The notes under the pieces: generated by a model
Databases searched by the model: none
Told to the model about the DNA's origin: nothing
The model's input: only the letters and a program-made list of their open reading frames with translations
Position numbers and translations under genes: made by a program
NCBI RefSeq assembly: GCF_900103545.1
Contig: NZ_FNHH01000006.1
Span: forward strand, 1 to 64,000
Origin: Daejeonella rubra
GTDB lineage: Bacteria > Bacteroidota > Bacteroidia > Sphingobacteriales > Sphingobacteriaceae
DNA: 64,000 nucleotides
Direction: 5' to 3'
Shown here: positions 43,645 through 52,958 of the stretch, piece by piece
Layout of the letters: every line of letters starts with the position of its first letter
How positions within the stretch are numbered: position 1 is the stretch's first letter

Positions 43645-44649
43645 TTAAAATGCATTTACTCCATAAACGGTTGTGTATTTAAAACTTAGTTTCTGATCAG
43701 GGTAAACATATTTGAATGCACTTTGTACCATTATGGCGGCTTCATGAAATCCACATAAGATCAGTTTAAGTTTGCCAGGGTAGGTGTTGATGTCTCCAAT
43801 AGCATAAATACGATCTACATTGGTAGAATAATCAAATGTATTTACCTGAATGGCTGATTTTTCAATATTTAATCCCCAATCTGCGATCGGGCCTAATTTA
43901 GGACTAAGCCCGAATAAAGGGATAAGAAAATCCGTTTCAACCGACCTTTTTACTTGATCTCTTCCTATAAAGAATACTTCTCTAAGTTGTTCAGTGCCTG
44001 ATATACTCAGAAGGTTAGATTGAAGGATCAGGTCTATTTTGCCATTATTTGCCAGTTCATGTACTTTTTCAGCTGAGTCCGGTGCTCCCCGGAAGGTATC
44101 GCCCCGGTGAATCAGGGTAACTCGCTTAGCTACATCAGAAAGGAATATGGTCCAATCAAGCGCTGAATCACCTCCGCCGGCCAGAATCACCTGTTTGTTT
44201 CTGAATGTTTCAGGATTCTTCACCATGTATTCCACTCCCTTGCCTTCAAAATCGATCAGTCCCTCAATATCTGGTTTACGTGGTTCAAAACATCCCAGTC
44301 CACCGGCAATAACTACCACCTGGCAATGTATCATGGTGCCATCATTTGTTCCTACTAAAAAAGATCCATCATCTTGTTTAACTAATGTTTCAACTCTTTC
44401 CCCAAGTGTAAATCCCGGATCAAAAGGTGCTATTTGTTCCATTAACCTTTCTACCAGTTCCTGGGCTTTTATTTCCGGATATCCCGGTATATCATATATG
44501 GGCTTTTGTGGATAGATCTCGGATAGTTGTCCGCCAACCTGAGGCAAGGTGTCGATCAGGTGGCATCTCATCTTTAGTAAACCTGCTTCAAATACTGCAA
44601 AAAGTCCGACAGGGCCGGCACCGATTATACATATGTCTGTTGAAATCAT
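43645..44649 (-). CDS. Ferredoxin--NADP reductase (thioredoxin-reductase-like)
   Basis: This 334-residue flavoprotein transfers electrons between NADPH and ferredoxin. The FAD motif CIIGAGPVGLFAVFEAG is near residue 6 and the NADP motif VILAGGGDSALDWTIFL near 154. IYAIGDINTYPGKLKLILCGFHEA is near 282. There is no CxxC redox pair between the domains, which separates it from thioredoxin reductase. It lies between a MarR regulator and its probable partner ferredoxin. Confidence 0.93.
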   Translation of the reverse strand: MISTDICIIGAGPVGLFAVFEAGLLKMRCHLIDTLPQVGGQLSEIYPQKPIYDIPGYPEIKAQELVERLMEQIAPFDPGFTLGERVETLVKQDDGSFLVGTNDGTMIHCQVVVIAGGLGCFEPRKPDIEGLIDFEGKGVEYMVKNPETFRNKQVILAGGGDSALDWTIFLSDVAKRVTLIHRGDTFRGAPDSAEKVHELANNGKIDLILQSNLLSISGTEQLREVFFIGRDQVKRSVETDFLIPLFGLSPKLGPIADWGLNIEKSAIQVNTFDYSTNVDRIYAIGDINTYPGKLKLILCGFHEAAIMVQSAFKYVYPDQKLSFKYTTVYGVNAF

Positions 44650-44694
44650 TTTATTTTATTGATATTAAATTTGTCTTTCTTAATAAAACAAGGA

Positions 44695-45138
44695 TTATTC
44701 GTTCTCCTCGTCAAGATTTTTATATATGGTGTCCAGAATTCTTTTCAAATTCATGTAATCATCCTCCGTAAGGTTCTCCCATGCTTTCATCCGGATCTCC
44801 GACATTTTAGGACTCCATGCAGATACTCGTTTATTTCCAAGATCGGTCAGGTGAACATGAAAAGACCTTCTGTCAGTAGGATGAACCTTTCTTTCTGTGA
44901 GTCCCTTTCTGCATAGCAGATCTATTATGCGGGTTAGTGTGGGATGATCTTTACCGGTTATTTCTGCCAGCTGACTTTGATTTAAGTCATTGTCGCTGCT
45001 CAGGTTCTTTAAAATTAACCATTGATCAACCGTGATATCGTAATTTTCTGCATTAAAGCGACGCTGTGCGTATTGCTTTACCTTTCTTGCCGTACGATCG
45101 AGCAGATAAGAATAGGTACTGAATAATTCTGTTGCCAT
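44695..45138 (-). CDS. MarR family transcriptional regulator
   Basis: This 147-residue winged-helix repressor has DQWLILKNLSSDNDLNQSQL in the helix-turn-helix, DHPTLTRIIDLLCRKGLTER as recognition region and KVHPTDRRSFHVHLTDLG as wing. It is the first gene before the reductase, ferredoxin and NDH-2 genes on the minus strand, 45 bp from the reductase. It is therefore a good candidate to control that redox unit in response to a redox or phenolic signal, although no ligand can be read. Confidence 0.92.
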   Translation of the reverse strand: MATELFSTYSYLLDRTARKVKQYAQRRFNAENYDITVDQWLILKNLSSDNDLNQSQLAEITGKDHPTLTRIIDLLCRKGLTERKVHPTDRRSFHVHLTDLGNKRVSAWSPKMSEIRMKAWENLTEDDYMNLKRILDTIYKNLDEENE

Positions 45139-45183
45139 ACTTATTGTTAGTGTGACAAATATCTATATAAATTTAATATTTAA

Positions 45184-45218
45184 CAAAAAAAAAAGCATCC
45201 GCTTTTGCGGATGCTTTT
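45184..45218 (-). terminator. Terminator after secDF
   Basis: Perfect 12-bp arms at 45191-45202 and 45207-45218 flank a 4-nt loop. On the minus strand a run of T follows. It lies 28 bp after the secDF stop. Confidence 0.93.
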
Positions 45219-45246
45219 AAAATACATTGTGATTTTATTTTTAGAA

Positions 45247-48192
45247 TTAAGCTTTTCCTTTTTCCTTAATGAATTCTACAACAAATGGTGTTGCAACGAA
45301 AAGGGATGAATAGGTACCGAAAATAACACCTATCAGCATCGCAAAAGAGAATCCTCTTAAGATCTCACCACCAAAGATGAAGATGATAAGGAGAACTGCA
45401 ATTGTACAGATACCGGTAATAACGGTCCTGCTTAAAGTACTGTTCAGGGCATTGTTTATAACTGAAGGTAAATCTTCGTTCTTAGAATGATGTTGTCCGA
45501 TGTATTCACGAACACGGTCAAATACAACAACCGTATCATTGATCGAGTAACCCATAACAGTTAATATAGCTGCTACAAAGGCCTGATCTATATCCAGAGA
45601 GAATGGAAGCCATCCGTTGAATATGGTGAATATGGCAAGCAATACAAGCACATCATGCACTAGTGCAAGGATTGCCGCAAAACCAAAGGCCATTCTTCTG
45701 AATCGTACCAAAATGTACAGGAAGATGACAAGTATTGAGAAAATGACTGCCCATATAGCTGACTTTTTAATGTCATCAGCGATTGTCGGAGTAACTTTTT
45801 GTGAATCTTTGATCTCGTAAACCGGATTTATCTTTTTCAATCCTGAAGCAAGTTTTTCATTTACCTGAGCATTAGCCTGATCTGAATTATCATTGATCAG
45901 GTATGCAGTTGTAATTTTAACCTGGTTAGAGGTACCGAATGTTTTAACTTCAACAGCGGTTCCGAACTCATCGATCAGAATTGAACGTACATTCTCAACT
46001 TCAACTGGTTTGTCAAAAGCTACAAAATAAGCTCTTCCTCCCTGGAAATCTACACCCAGGCTAAACCCTTGCGTGAATGCTGATATTATACCAGCAACAA
46101 TGATTGCCGCAGATAGAAAATAGAATCGTTTACGACCTGTAATGAAGTCAAATTTAGAATCCTTAAATAAATTCTCAGTTGCTTTGATAGAGAAGCTGAT
46201 TGGTTTTTTTCTGTCTAATAACCATTCGAATACTAAACGTGAAATGAATATGGCAGCAAACAGTGAGGTTATGATACCGATCATCAGAGTAGTCGCGAAT
46301 CCAACAATTGGGCCCTGACCAAAGATATAGAGAATAACACCTGTTAAGAAGGTAGTGATATTCGAATCTAAGATCGATGGCATGGCTTTACGGAATCCTT
46401 CGGTTATTGCTAATCGAACAGATTTCCCTTCGGCAATTTCTTCACGGATACGTTCATAGATCAGTACGTTGGCATCTACCGACATACCTAAGGAAAGAAC
46501 GATACCTGCTATACCCGGTAGAGTTAATACAGCTCCTAAGGAAGCAAGTACACCCATCAGGAAGAATAAATTGACCAGTAAAGCAATGTTTGCAACCAGA
46601 CCTGCAGTACTGTAATACATTCCCATGAAGATCAGAATGAAAATGATACCTGCGATGGTAGAAAGTAAACCTGCAGAGATAGAAGCTGCTCCAAGCGAAG
46701 GACCAACTACATAGTCACTTACAATTTTAGCTGGAGCTGGTAATCTTCCTGCTTTAAGAACGTTTGCAAGATCTTGAGTATCTTCTACTTTAAAGCTTCC
46801 GCTAATGGATGAAATACCATTTGGAATTTCTCCCTGTACTGTAGGTGCAGAATATACCAGATTGTCTAGTACGATAGCAACACTTCTTTTATTGTTAGGA
46901 TCTGCTGATGCAGCTGCGGTAATTGTACGCCATGCACGAGCACCATCGGTATTCATGACCATAACTACTTCCGGATTTCCTTTCTGATCATAATCAGAAC
47001 GGGCATCAGAGATTACATCTCCTTCAAGAGCTGGTCCACCGGCAATACTGCTGGTTTTTAAAGCGTATAACTCAAATACTTTACTTTCTTCAGAAATTGC
47101 TTTAACACCCCAGTATAACTTAATATTCTGTGGAATTACTGCTCTGACTGCAGGAGATGAAAGGTATGCATTAACTTTCGCTGTATCTTTTAGGGCAGCA
47201 TAACCTACAACCGGACCCGGACGTAAATTAGACTGACCGTCTTGTCCCTGGAAAGTTGCAGGATTTAAAAGTGCAAATAATGGATTTTGTTTAGCCTGTT
47301 CAGCTTGTAGTTTGCTTTTAATTGCAGCGCTATCAGTGCTGCTGCTATCTTTTTTACCTAATGCAGCAAGTTTACTTTTTGAAGTATCCTGAGCAGCTGC
47401 ATTTGTTGTATCAACAGATTTTACTGTAGTTGCCAAAATGCTATTTACATTTTGAAGCAATCCGAAGATCTCAGTATTATCATAAGTTTCCCAGAATTCA
47501 AGTTTTGCAGATCCCTGTAATAATTTACGAACACGGTCAGGATCTGTAACACCCGGCAATTCGATCAGGATACGATTGGTACCTTGCTGTTTTTGAATAT
47601 TAGGTGAGGTTACTCCAAATTTATCGATACGTGTACGAAGAATATTGAAGGAAAGATCAATTGCACCATCAGCAGATTTTCTCAGAAAATCTAAAACTGT
47701 CTTGTTATCAGCATCAACCTTTAGGTTTGCTGAATTTTCTTTGGTTGCAAATATGGTGGCAAGTCTGGTATTCGGACTAACTTTTTCGAATTCTCTACCA
47801 AAAGCAGAAATAAAATCATTATCACCCTGCGCTAATGCTAATTCAGCATTTTTAATAGCCGCATTAAAATTTGCGTCAGTGCTGTTATTAGCAAGGTTAC
47901 GTACCATTTCACTTAATGAAATCTCCATGGTTACGTTCATACCACCCTTTAAATCAAGTCCCAGTGGAATTTCACGTTCCTTGGCGTATTGATAGGTTAT
48001 ATAATCCAGGCTACCAAAAACAGGTAAAGATGCAACCGAATCGAGATAACTCTTCTCTTTAAGGGCATCTCCTTTTGCAAATTCCTGAGCATCTTTTTCA
48101 ACTTTATTCGCTATCCATGTGAACGAGAGGGAATACAAACACGCGATTGTAAGCGCTATTGCTGCGAATTTTATTAATCCTTTACCTTGCAT
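45247..48192 (-). CDS. secDF: Fused protein translocase subunit SecDF
   Basis: This 981-residue inner-membrane protein uses the proton gradient to pull secreted proteins out of the Sec channel. The SecD half (about 1-640) has an N-terminal helix, the motif REIPLGLDLKGGMNVTMEI, a large periplasmic region with FNILRTRIDKFGV and five helices with SLGMSVDANVLIYERIREE. The SecF half (about 670-975) has SLGVDFQGGRAY and GYSINDTVVVFDRVREY. The periplasmic part has a Ser/Ala/Lys-rich insertion at about 255-300. Fusion of the two halves is normal in Bacteroidota. It is a single-gene transcript ending at a strong terminator. Confidence 0.97.
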   Translation of the reverse strand: MQGKGLIKFAAIALTIACLYSLSFTWIANKVEKDAQEFAKGDALKEKSYLDSVASLPVFGSLDYITYQYAKEREIPLGLDLKGGMNVTMEISLSEMVRNLANNSTDANFNAAIKNAELALAQGDNDFISAFGREFEKVSPNTRLATIFATKENSANLKVDADNKTVLDFLRKSADGAIDLSFNILRTRIDKFGVTSPNIQKQQGTNRILIELPGVTDPDRVRKLLQGSAKLEFWETYDNTEIFGLLQNVNSILATTVKSVDTTNAAAQDTSKSKLAALGKKDSSSTDSAAIKSKLQAEQAKQNPLFALLNPATFQGQDGQSNLRPGPVVGYAALKDTAKVNAYLSSPAVRAVIPQNIKLYWGVKAISEESKVFELYALKTSSIAGGPALEGDVISDARSDYDQKGNPEVVMVMNTDGARAWRTITAAASADPNNKRSVAIVLDNLVYSAPTVQGEIPNGISSISGSFKVEDTQDLANVLKAGRLPAPAKIVSDYVVGPSLGAASISAGLLSTIAGIIFILIFMGMYYSTAGLVANIALLVNLFFLMGVLASLGAVLTLPGIAGIVLSLGMSVDANVLIYERIREEIAEGKSVRLAITEGFRKAMPSILDSNITTFLTGVILYIFGQGPIVGFATTLMIGIITSLFAAIFISRLVFEWLLDRKKPISFSIKATENLFKDSKFDFITGRKRFYFLSAAIIVAGIISAFTQGFSLGVDFQGGRAYFVAFDKPVEVENVRSILIDEFGTAVEVKTFGTSNQVKITTAYLINDNSDQANAQVNEKLASGLKKINPVYEIKDSQKVTPTIADDIKKSAIWAVIFSILVIFLYILVRFRRMAFGFAAILALVHDVLVLLAIFTIFNGWLPFSLDIDQAFVAAILTVMGYSINDTVVVFDRVREYIGQHHSKNEDLPSVINNALNSTLSRTVITGICTIAVLLIIFIFGGEILRGFSFAMLIGVIFGTYSSLFVATPFVVEFIKEKGKA

Positions 48193-48244
48193 TTTATTTT
48201 AATTGTCTATTAATGTTGATTTAAGCCTATTTTGGTTAAGACGC

Positions 48245-48252
48245 CAAAGCTA
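48245..48252 (-). promoter_or_regulatory. Promoter -7 element for secDF
   Basis: The minus strand reads TAGCTTTG, matching TAnnTTTG, about 53 bp upstream of the secDF ATG. No clear -33 element was found. Confidence 0.45.
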
Positions 48253-48305
48253 ATTAAATTTTTGTTTTTTGGAATAATTCTTTAGCAGAGAAATATTAAG
48301 TAAAA

Positions 48306-48791
48306 TCAGGCCTTGATGTATTTTATAAAACTATAAGAATAAATATTCTTTTCATCAGGCTTTTCGATACAAACTGTGGATTCTTTCCAGTTTTGCTTAT
48401 CTATGGGAGGAAAAAACGTGTCTGCATCAAAATCATGCTTAATAACTGTCAGATAAATACTGTCAGCAAGCGGCAGAGCCTGCCCAAATATTTGTGCACC
48501 GCCAATTATAAATACATCTTTTTCATCCTTGCACAAATCCAGCGCGCCTTGAAGAGAGTCAGTCACTTCTGCACCAGGTATTTCCAGGTTTGATTGACGG
48601 CTGATCACAATGTTCCGTCTGTTAGGGAGCACCCTTCCAATAGAATCAAAGGTCTTTCTTCCCATAATTATAGGAAATCCAGTGGTCAGTTTTTTAAAAT
48701 GAAGAAGGTCTGCCGGTAAATGCCATGGAAGTTTATTGTCTTTTCCAATCCCATTCTTTTCATCTACGGCAACTATCAGATTTATTTCCAT
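48306..48791 (-). CDS. folA: Dihydrofolate reductase
   Basis: This 161-residue enzyme regenerates tetrahydrofolate with NADPH. The family pattern is clear: LIVAVDEKNGIGKDNKLPWHLPADL at the start (with the catalytic acidic residue near 27), PIIMGRKTFDSIGRVLPNRRN near 40-60, and DVFIIGGAQIFGQALP near 95. It follows thyA by five bases, the classic folate and thymidylate pairing in which thymidylate synthase makes the dihydrofolate this enzyme reduces. Confidence 0.96.
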   Translation of the reverse strand: MEINLIVAVDEKNGIGKDNKLPWHLPADLLHFKKLTTGFPIIMGRKTFDSIGRVLPNRRNIVISRQSNLEIPGAEVTDSLQGALDLCKDEKDVFIIGGAQIFGQALPLADSIYLTVIKHDFDADTFFPPIDKQNWKESTVCIEKPDEKNIYSYSFIKYIKA

Positions 48792-48796
48792 ATATT

Positions 48797-49591
48797 TTAT
48801 ATAGCTACTGCTCCTTTAATGTGAGGATGAGGGTCATAATTTTCGAGCTCGAAATCTTCAAATTTAAAATCGAAAATATTTTTGATGTCAGGATTCAGCT
48901 TCATGACAGGTAACGGACGGCAATCACGGCTCAACTGGAGTCTGGTTTGATCCAGGTGGTTATTGTATAAATGAGCATCACCAAGGGTATGTACAAAATC
49001 ACCAGCTTGTAGGCCACATACCTGAGCAACCATCATGGTAAGCAGGGCATAGGATGCGATGTTAAATGGTACACCTAGAAATATGTCAGCACTTCTCTGA
49101 TAAAGCTGACAGCTCAGTTTTCCGTCGGCAACATAAAACTGGAAAAAACTATGGCAGGGTGGGAGTGCCATGTTTTCAATCTCAGCAACATTCCATGCCG
49201 ATACGATCAGTCGCCTTGAATCCGGATTTGTTTTGATCTGATCGATTACCTGACTGATCTGATCGATATGTCCTCCGTCTGGCTTGGGCCATGATCGCCA
49301 TTGGGAGCCGTAAACTGGTCCGAGTTCTCCATTTTCATCAGCCCATTCATCCCAAATGCTTACGCCGTTCTCTTTTAAATAACTGATATTGGTTTCTCCT
49401 TTCAAAAACCATATCAGCTCATGAATGATAGACCTCAGGTGCACTTTCTTGGTGGTCACCAATGGAAATCCTTCCTGCAAATTAAATCGCATCTGATAAC
49501 CGAAAACGCTGATAGTACCTGTACCGGTACGATCATGTTTTTGAGTGCCATTGTGCAGTACCTGCTGCATCAACTCGTGATATTGTTTCAT
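48797..49591 (-). CDS. thyA: Thymidylate synthase
   Basis: This 264-residue enzyme methylates dUMP to dTMP using methylenetetrahydrofolate. The catalytic Cys146 lies in MALPPCHSFFQF. RTGTGTISVFGYQMRF at 21-36, GPVYGSQWRSW near 91-101 and the dUMP-binding segments QRSADIFLGVPFNIASYALLT-like are typical. The length of 264 matches E. coli ThyA. It is the first gene of the thyA-folA pair, and period-7 repeats fill the DNA just upstream of it. Confidence 0.97.
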   Translation of the reverse strand: MKQYHELMQQVLHNGTQKHDRTGTGTISVFGYQMRFNLQEGFPLVTTKKVHLRSIIHELIWFLKGETNISYLKENGVSIWDEWADENGELGPVYGSQWRSWPKPDGGHIDQISQVIDQIKTNPDSRRLIVSAWNVAEIENMALPPCHSFFQFYVADGKLSCQLYQRSADIFLGVPFNIASYALLTMMVAQVCGLQAGDFVHTLGDAHLYNNHLDQTRLQLSRDCRPLPVMKLNPDIKNIFDFKFEDFELENYDPHPHIKGAVAI

Positions 49592-49598
49592 GATCGGG

Positions 49599-49668
49599 TT
49601 ATCAGTTTGTTAGGTGGTTAGTTTGTTGTTAGATGGTTAGTTGTCAGTTATCTGTTATCAGTTGTCTG
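49599..49668. repeat. Imperfect period-7 repeat upstream of thyA
   Basis: About ten 7-nt units in register include TTATCAG, TTGTCAG, TTATCTG, TTATCAG and TTGTCTG. These share sequence with the arrays at 40901-40989. It starts 8 bp upstream of the thyA start codon. Confidence 0.8.
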
Positions 49669-49700
49669 AATGTGTAGTAGAATAAAGTTTCAATCGAATA

Positions 49701-49763
49701 ACCATAAACTTAAAACCTATTACTTACAACTTATAACTTACCACTTATAACTTACAACTTATC
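49701..49763. repeat. Imperfect period-7 repeat, AC(T/C)TANA units
   Basis: Nine consecutive 7-nt units can be read as ACCATAA, ACTTAAA, ACCTATT, ACTTACA, ACTTATA, ACTTACC, ACTTATA, ACTTACA and ACTTATC. It lies between the thyA repeat and the ispE promoter. Confidence 0.85.
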
Positions 49764-49780
49764 TGCAAATAAAATAAATG

Positions 49781-49788
49781 TATTTTTG
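49781..49788 (+). promoter_or_regulatory. Promoter -7 element for ispE
   Basis: TATTTTTG matches TAnnTTTG and lies 41 bp before the chosen ispE start. It sits just past the period-7 repeat, so the repeat occupies the -33 region. Confidence 0.5.
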
Positions 49789-49829
49789 TCATCCTACAAT
49801 TGTTCATAAATAATAGCGATGTTCACAAT

Positions 49830-50633
49830 ATGATCCTGTTTCCAAATGCAAAAATAAACATTGGATTAAACATTTTAAGCCGGCGAACTGATGGTTACCA
49901 TAATCTTGAGACGATCTTTTATCCTCTGGTTATCAGGGATGCATTGGAAGTAGTTGAAGCTGATCAACTTGAATTTACTTCATCAGGTTTGGCAATACCG
50001 GGAAATGCCACTGATAATTTATGCATAAAGGCTTATAATTTGTTGGCTCTTGATCATAAATTGCCTCCTGTACACATTCATCTTCATAAACATATCCCCA
50101 TTGGAGCCGGACTTGGTGGTGGATCTGCGGATGCATCGTTTTTTATCAGATTGATGAATGAGAAGTTCGGATTAGGGATGGATGTTATTCAAATGGAGGC
50201 ATATGCTTCACAATTAGGCTCAGATTGTGCATTTTTCATAAAAAATAAGCCAGCTTTGGCGGTAGGAAAGGGGGATCAACTACAAACGATTGATCTTGAT
50301 CTTGGCAAATATTTTATCGTTTTGGTGATGCCTGCAGTTCAGGTTTCTACATCTGAAGCTTACAGGGGAGTAAGTCCCGCAGCAGTTTCAAGTCCACTAT
50401 CTGATCTGATAAGATTGCCCGTTGAGGAATGGAGGTCTGTCATAAAAAATGATTTTGAACCTTCTGTTTTTTCGCAATATCCCATAATTGGAGAGATTAA
50501 ATCAAAATTGTACAATGCCGGAGCTTTATTTTCCTCCATGAGCGGAAGCGGTTCTTCGGTATTCGGGATATTTAAGGAAGAGCTGAAATTGCCTGATTTA
50601 GAGCAGAATAATAAGATTTTTTATGGAGTATAA
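49830..50633 (+). CDS. ispE: 4-(cytidine 5'-diphospho)-2-C-methyl-D-erythritol kinase
   Basis: This GHMP kinase of about 267 residues phosphorylates CDP-methylerythritol in the MEP isoprenoid pathway. I chose the ATG at 49830 (MILFPNAKINIGL) over a TTG at 49800, because the family starts here with the substrate-binding Lys. The ATP-binding motif IGAGLGGGSADAS is near residues 91-103. The C-terminal SSMSGSGSSVFGIF motif is near 245. It is monocistronic and divergent from thyA. Confidence 0.95.
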   Translation: MILFPNAKINIGLNILSRRTDGYHNLETIFYPLVIRDALEVVEADQLEFTSSGLAIPGNATDNLCIKAYNLLALDHKLPPVHIHLHKHIPIGAGLGGGSADASFFIRLMNEKFGLGMDVIQMEAYASQLGSDCAFFIKNKPALAVGKGDQLQTIDLDLGKYFIVLVMPAVQVSTSEAYRGVSPAAVSSPLSDLIRLPVEEWRSVIKNDFEPSVFSQYPIIGEIKSKLYNAGALFSSMSGSGSSVFGIFKEELKLPDLEQNNKIFYGV

Positions 50634-50753
50634 ATAAAAAATGACAATTGGATATCTGATTTAAACTCAATCATTTTATCCAATTGTCAACTCAATGCTT
50701 TCAAAAATTCAGGAATATTGATCCTAAATCTTTAAATTCTAAAATCCTGATCC

Positions 50754-52859
50754 TTACTTAATCATCAGCTTTCTTTTCAGAAAATCGGCAGTAACCTCAC
50801 TTACTTTTACTGCATTGGTAAATTTCATCCAGTGATGAGTATCATCAGGAATTGCCAGGTATTCAAAAGCGAATTTTTTGTTTTCAAAACGTCTGGCAAG
50901 ATCAACACTCTGGCTGAATGATACATTTCGGTCATCATCAGCATGTATGATCAAAGTGGGGGAGGTCCAGGTATCAAGGTAGCTTACAGGAGATGATCTT
51001 TTCACCGCTTGTTCTGCCAGCGCAGCGTCAGGAGCGGGTTCTCTTCCGGTAGAAAGCGGACTGCTGAAACGATTATTTACTCCATGGATATCGACACCAG
51101 CTGCAAACAGAGGCGAATCTTTAGCCAGGCCGAGTGCAACCAGATAGCCGCCATATGAACCACCATAGATTCCAATTCGTTTGCTGTCAATTCCTGGCTG
51201 AGCGGCAAGCCATTCACCGGCTGCTTTAACATCCTGATATTCTGAAGCACCTAAAGCTCCTGCATTTACAGCTTTTTGGAAATTATAGCCATAACCAATG
51301 CCCAGCCTGTAATTTACAGAAAGAACTGTAAATCCTAAACTTGTCAGGTATTGGTTCAGCGCATAATCAATGGAGTAATAATCCATGAAATGCCATCCCA
51401 CCAGCATTTGACGCTGTGGCCCACCATGTACATAAACTATCGCCGGACGTTTAACTGATGAAGATTGTTTAGGCTCAAACAACTGGCCATAAACTGTTTG
51501 ACCATCAGCAGCTTTAAAGCTTATATGACTGGGTGTAACCAGTTGATTATGAGGAAATCCTGCCGGGATCAAATCTTCCGAAAGAAGTTTAGGTTTCGTA
51601 CTATTGACACCCATAACAGCAGGTAACAGAGGTCTTTGTGCGTTGGAACTTAAAAATGCGATGTTTGACATGTCACCAGTGATCACTGGATAGGCTTCAA
51701 TTCCGGTTCCTTTAGTAAGAATTTCCATGTCAGCTTTGTCTACTGAAACTCTTGCAATATGCCTGCGATCAATATCTGCTTTTTCCTTACCTGTATTTGC
51801 TGAAAATACAAGCCATTTTCCATTTCCGCTAAGTTTTATATGCTCAACCATGAAATTCCCCGGAGTAAGTAATAATTCCGACCCGCCTGTTGATTTTATA
51901 GAGTAAAGATGAGGCCATCCATCCTGGTAGGAAACAAATGTGATCCGGTCAGAAGCTGCCCAGTTTAAATTAGTTCCGCCTTCTGTAGATGGGAATGAGC
52001 CTTCCAATGTTTCAGGAGCCTTCCATATCGATCTGCCTTGTCCATTTGAGACATCCACCGTCCAGATTGCCCATGGCTGATGCTTTCTTGCAAATATGGA
52101 ATCTGTTTCACCGCCAGAACCCGGAGTTCTAATAAACGCGATCTTTTGTCCGTCTGGAGACCATCTTGGTGAAGCATCTCTTGAAAATGAAGGCAATAAC
52201 CAATTGATTGGTGTTTTTTCATCGGTATAAATGCCAATGAATGAATGATCACCCCTTGATGAAACAAAAGCCAGCCTGCTACCATCTGGCGACCATACAG
52301 CAGAGCCATTTGATCCGCGTGAATTAAACAGAGGTTTTGCAGGTGATGATCCATTTATAGTTATTGACCAGATCTGTCCGCCTTTAGTAAAAAGTACCTT
52401 TTCACTATTAGGTGAAATAACAGGATTGTCGGCTTCTGCCAATACTATTGGCTGTCCTCCCTCAAAAGGAATGCTGATCACTTGTACCCTTGCACCCATA
52501 GGGTCAAAGGAAGGGTTTACAGGCGTGTTCCCTTCGCGGGAGCTATGATCTCCACCTCTTACAAAAACGATCCATTTGCCATCGTCTGAGAGCGTCAGGC
52601 TGCTGATCTCTTGTCCGTCATCTTTATCGTAAGCTGTTAATCTTCTTGGACTGAAGTCAGGTCCTTCAGCCACATAAACATTTCTTAAACCTTTTTCATT
52701 CATTGCCCATGCAATTCTGGAACCCGCGGAGCTGCTGGTTAATTCTGTAGGAAAGGGATAACTTAAAACACTTTCCAGTGAAAATGATTGTGCCAGAACT
52801 TTGCTGGAGTTTAAGAAGAGAAGAAACAGGAATAAGGGAAGTATTATTTTTTTGATCAT
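50754..52859 (-). CDS. S9 family peptidase (prolyl oligopeptidase-like)
   Basis: This 701-residue exported serine peptidase has a signal peptide (to about residue 23). A TolB/WD40-type seven-bladed propeller follows (about 30-430, with repeated SPDGSRLAFVS-like units). The alpha/beta hydrolase domain has YVHGGPQRQ near 480, the nucleophile elbow GIYGGSYGGYL near 568, the acid in HADDDRNVSF near 635 and the His in IPDDTHHWMKF near 670. Such enzymes release di- or tripeptides in the periplasm. The gene follows a SusCD pair on the same strand, after a terminator, which suggests (but does not prove) use of imported peptides. Confidence 0.93.
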   Translation of the reverse strand: MIKKIILPLFLFLLFLNSSKVLAQSFSLESVLSYPFPTELTSSSAGSRIAWAMNEKGLRNVYVAEGPDFSPRRLTAYDKDDGQEISSLTLSDDGKWIVFVRGGDHSSREGNTPVNPSFDPMGARVQVISIPFEGGQPIVLAEADNPVISPNSEKVLFTKGGQIWSITINGSSPAKPLFNSRGSNGSAVWSPDGSRLAFVSSRGDHSFIGIYTDEKTPINWLLPSFSRDASPRWSPDGQKIAFIRTPGSGGETDSIFARKHQPWAIWTVDVSNGQGRSIWKAPETLEGSFPSTEGGTNLNWAASDRITFVSYQDGWPHLYSIKSTGGSELLLTPGNFMVEHIKLSGNGKWLVFSANTGKEKADIDRRHIARVSVDKADMEILTKGTGIEAYPVITGDMSNIAFLSSNAQRPLLPAVMGVNSTKPKLLSEDLIPAGFPHNQLVTPSHISFKAADGQTVYGQLFEPKQSSSVKRPAIVYVHGGPQRQMLVGWHFMDYYSIDYALNQYLTSLGFTVLSVNYRLGIGYGYNFQKAVNAGALGASEYQDVKAAGEWLAAQPGIDSKRIGIYGGSYGGYLVALGLAKDSPLFAAGVDIHGVNNRFSSPLSTGREPAPDAALAEQAVKRSSPVSYLDTWTSPTLIIHADDDRNVSFSQSVDLARRFENKKFAFEYLAIPDDTHHWMKFTNAVKVSEVTADFLKRKLMIK

Positions 52860-52910
52860 AGGTTATTGTTTTTTATGTTGATCCTCAACATTAACAAATT
52901 CTTTATTCAT

Positions 52911-52937
52911 AAAAAAGCCCTGACCGAAGTCAGGGCT
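52911..52937 (-). terminator. Terminator after the second SusCD pair
   Basis: Perfect 9-bp arms at 52916-52924 and 52929-52937 flank a CGAA loop. On the minus strand six T follow. It lies 22 bp after the SusD stop. Confidence 0.92.
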
Positions 52938-52958
52938 CTAATTAATATCAGGAGGCTA

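Noticed and set aside
49800..49829. Longer ispE start at a TTG codon
   Set aside because: The ATG at 49830 gives the family start, and the longer form would add non-conserved residues directly after the promoter.
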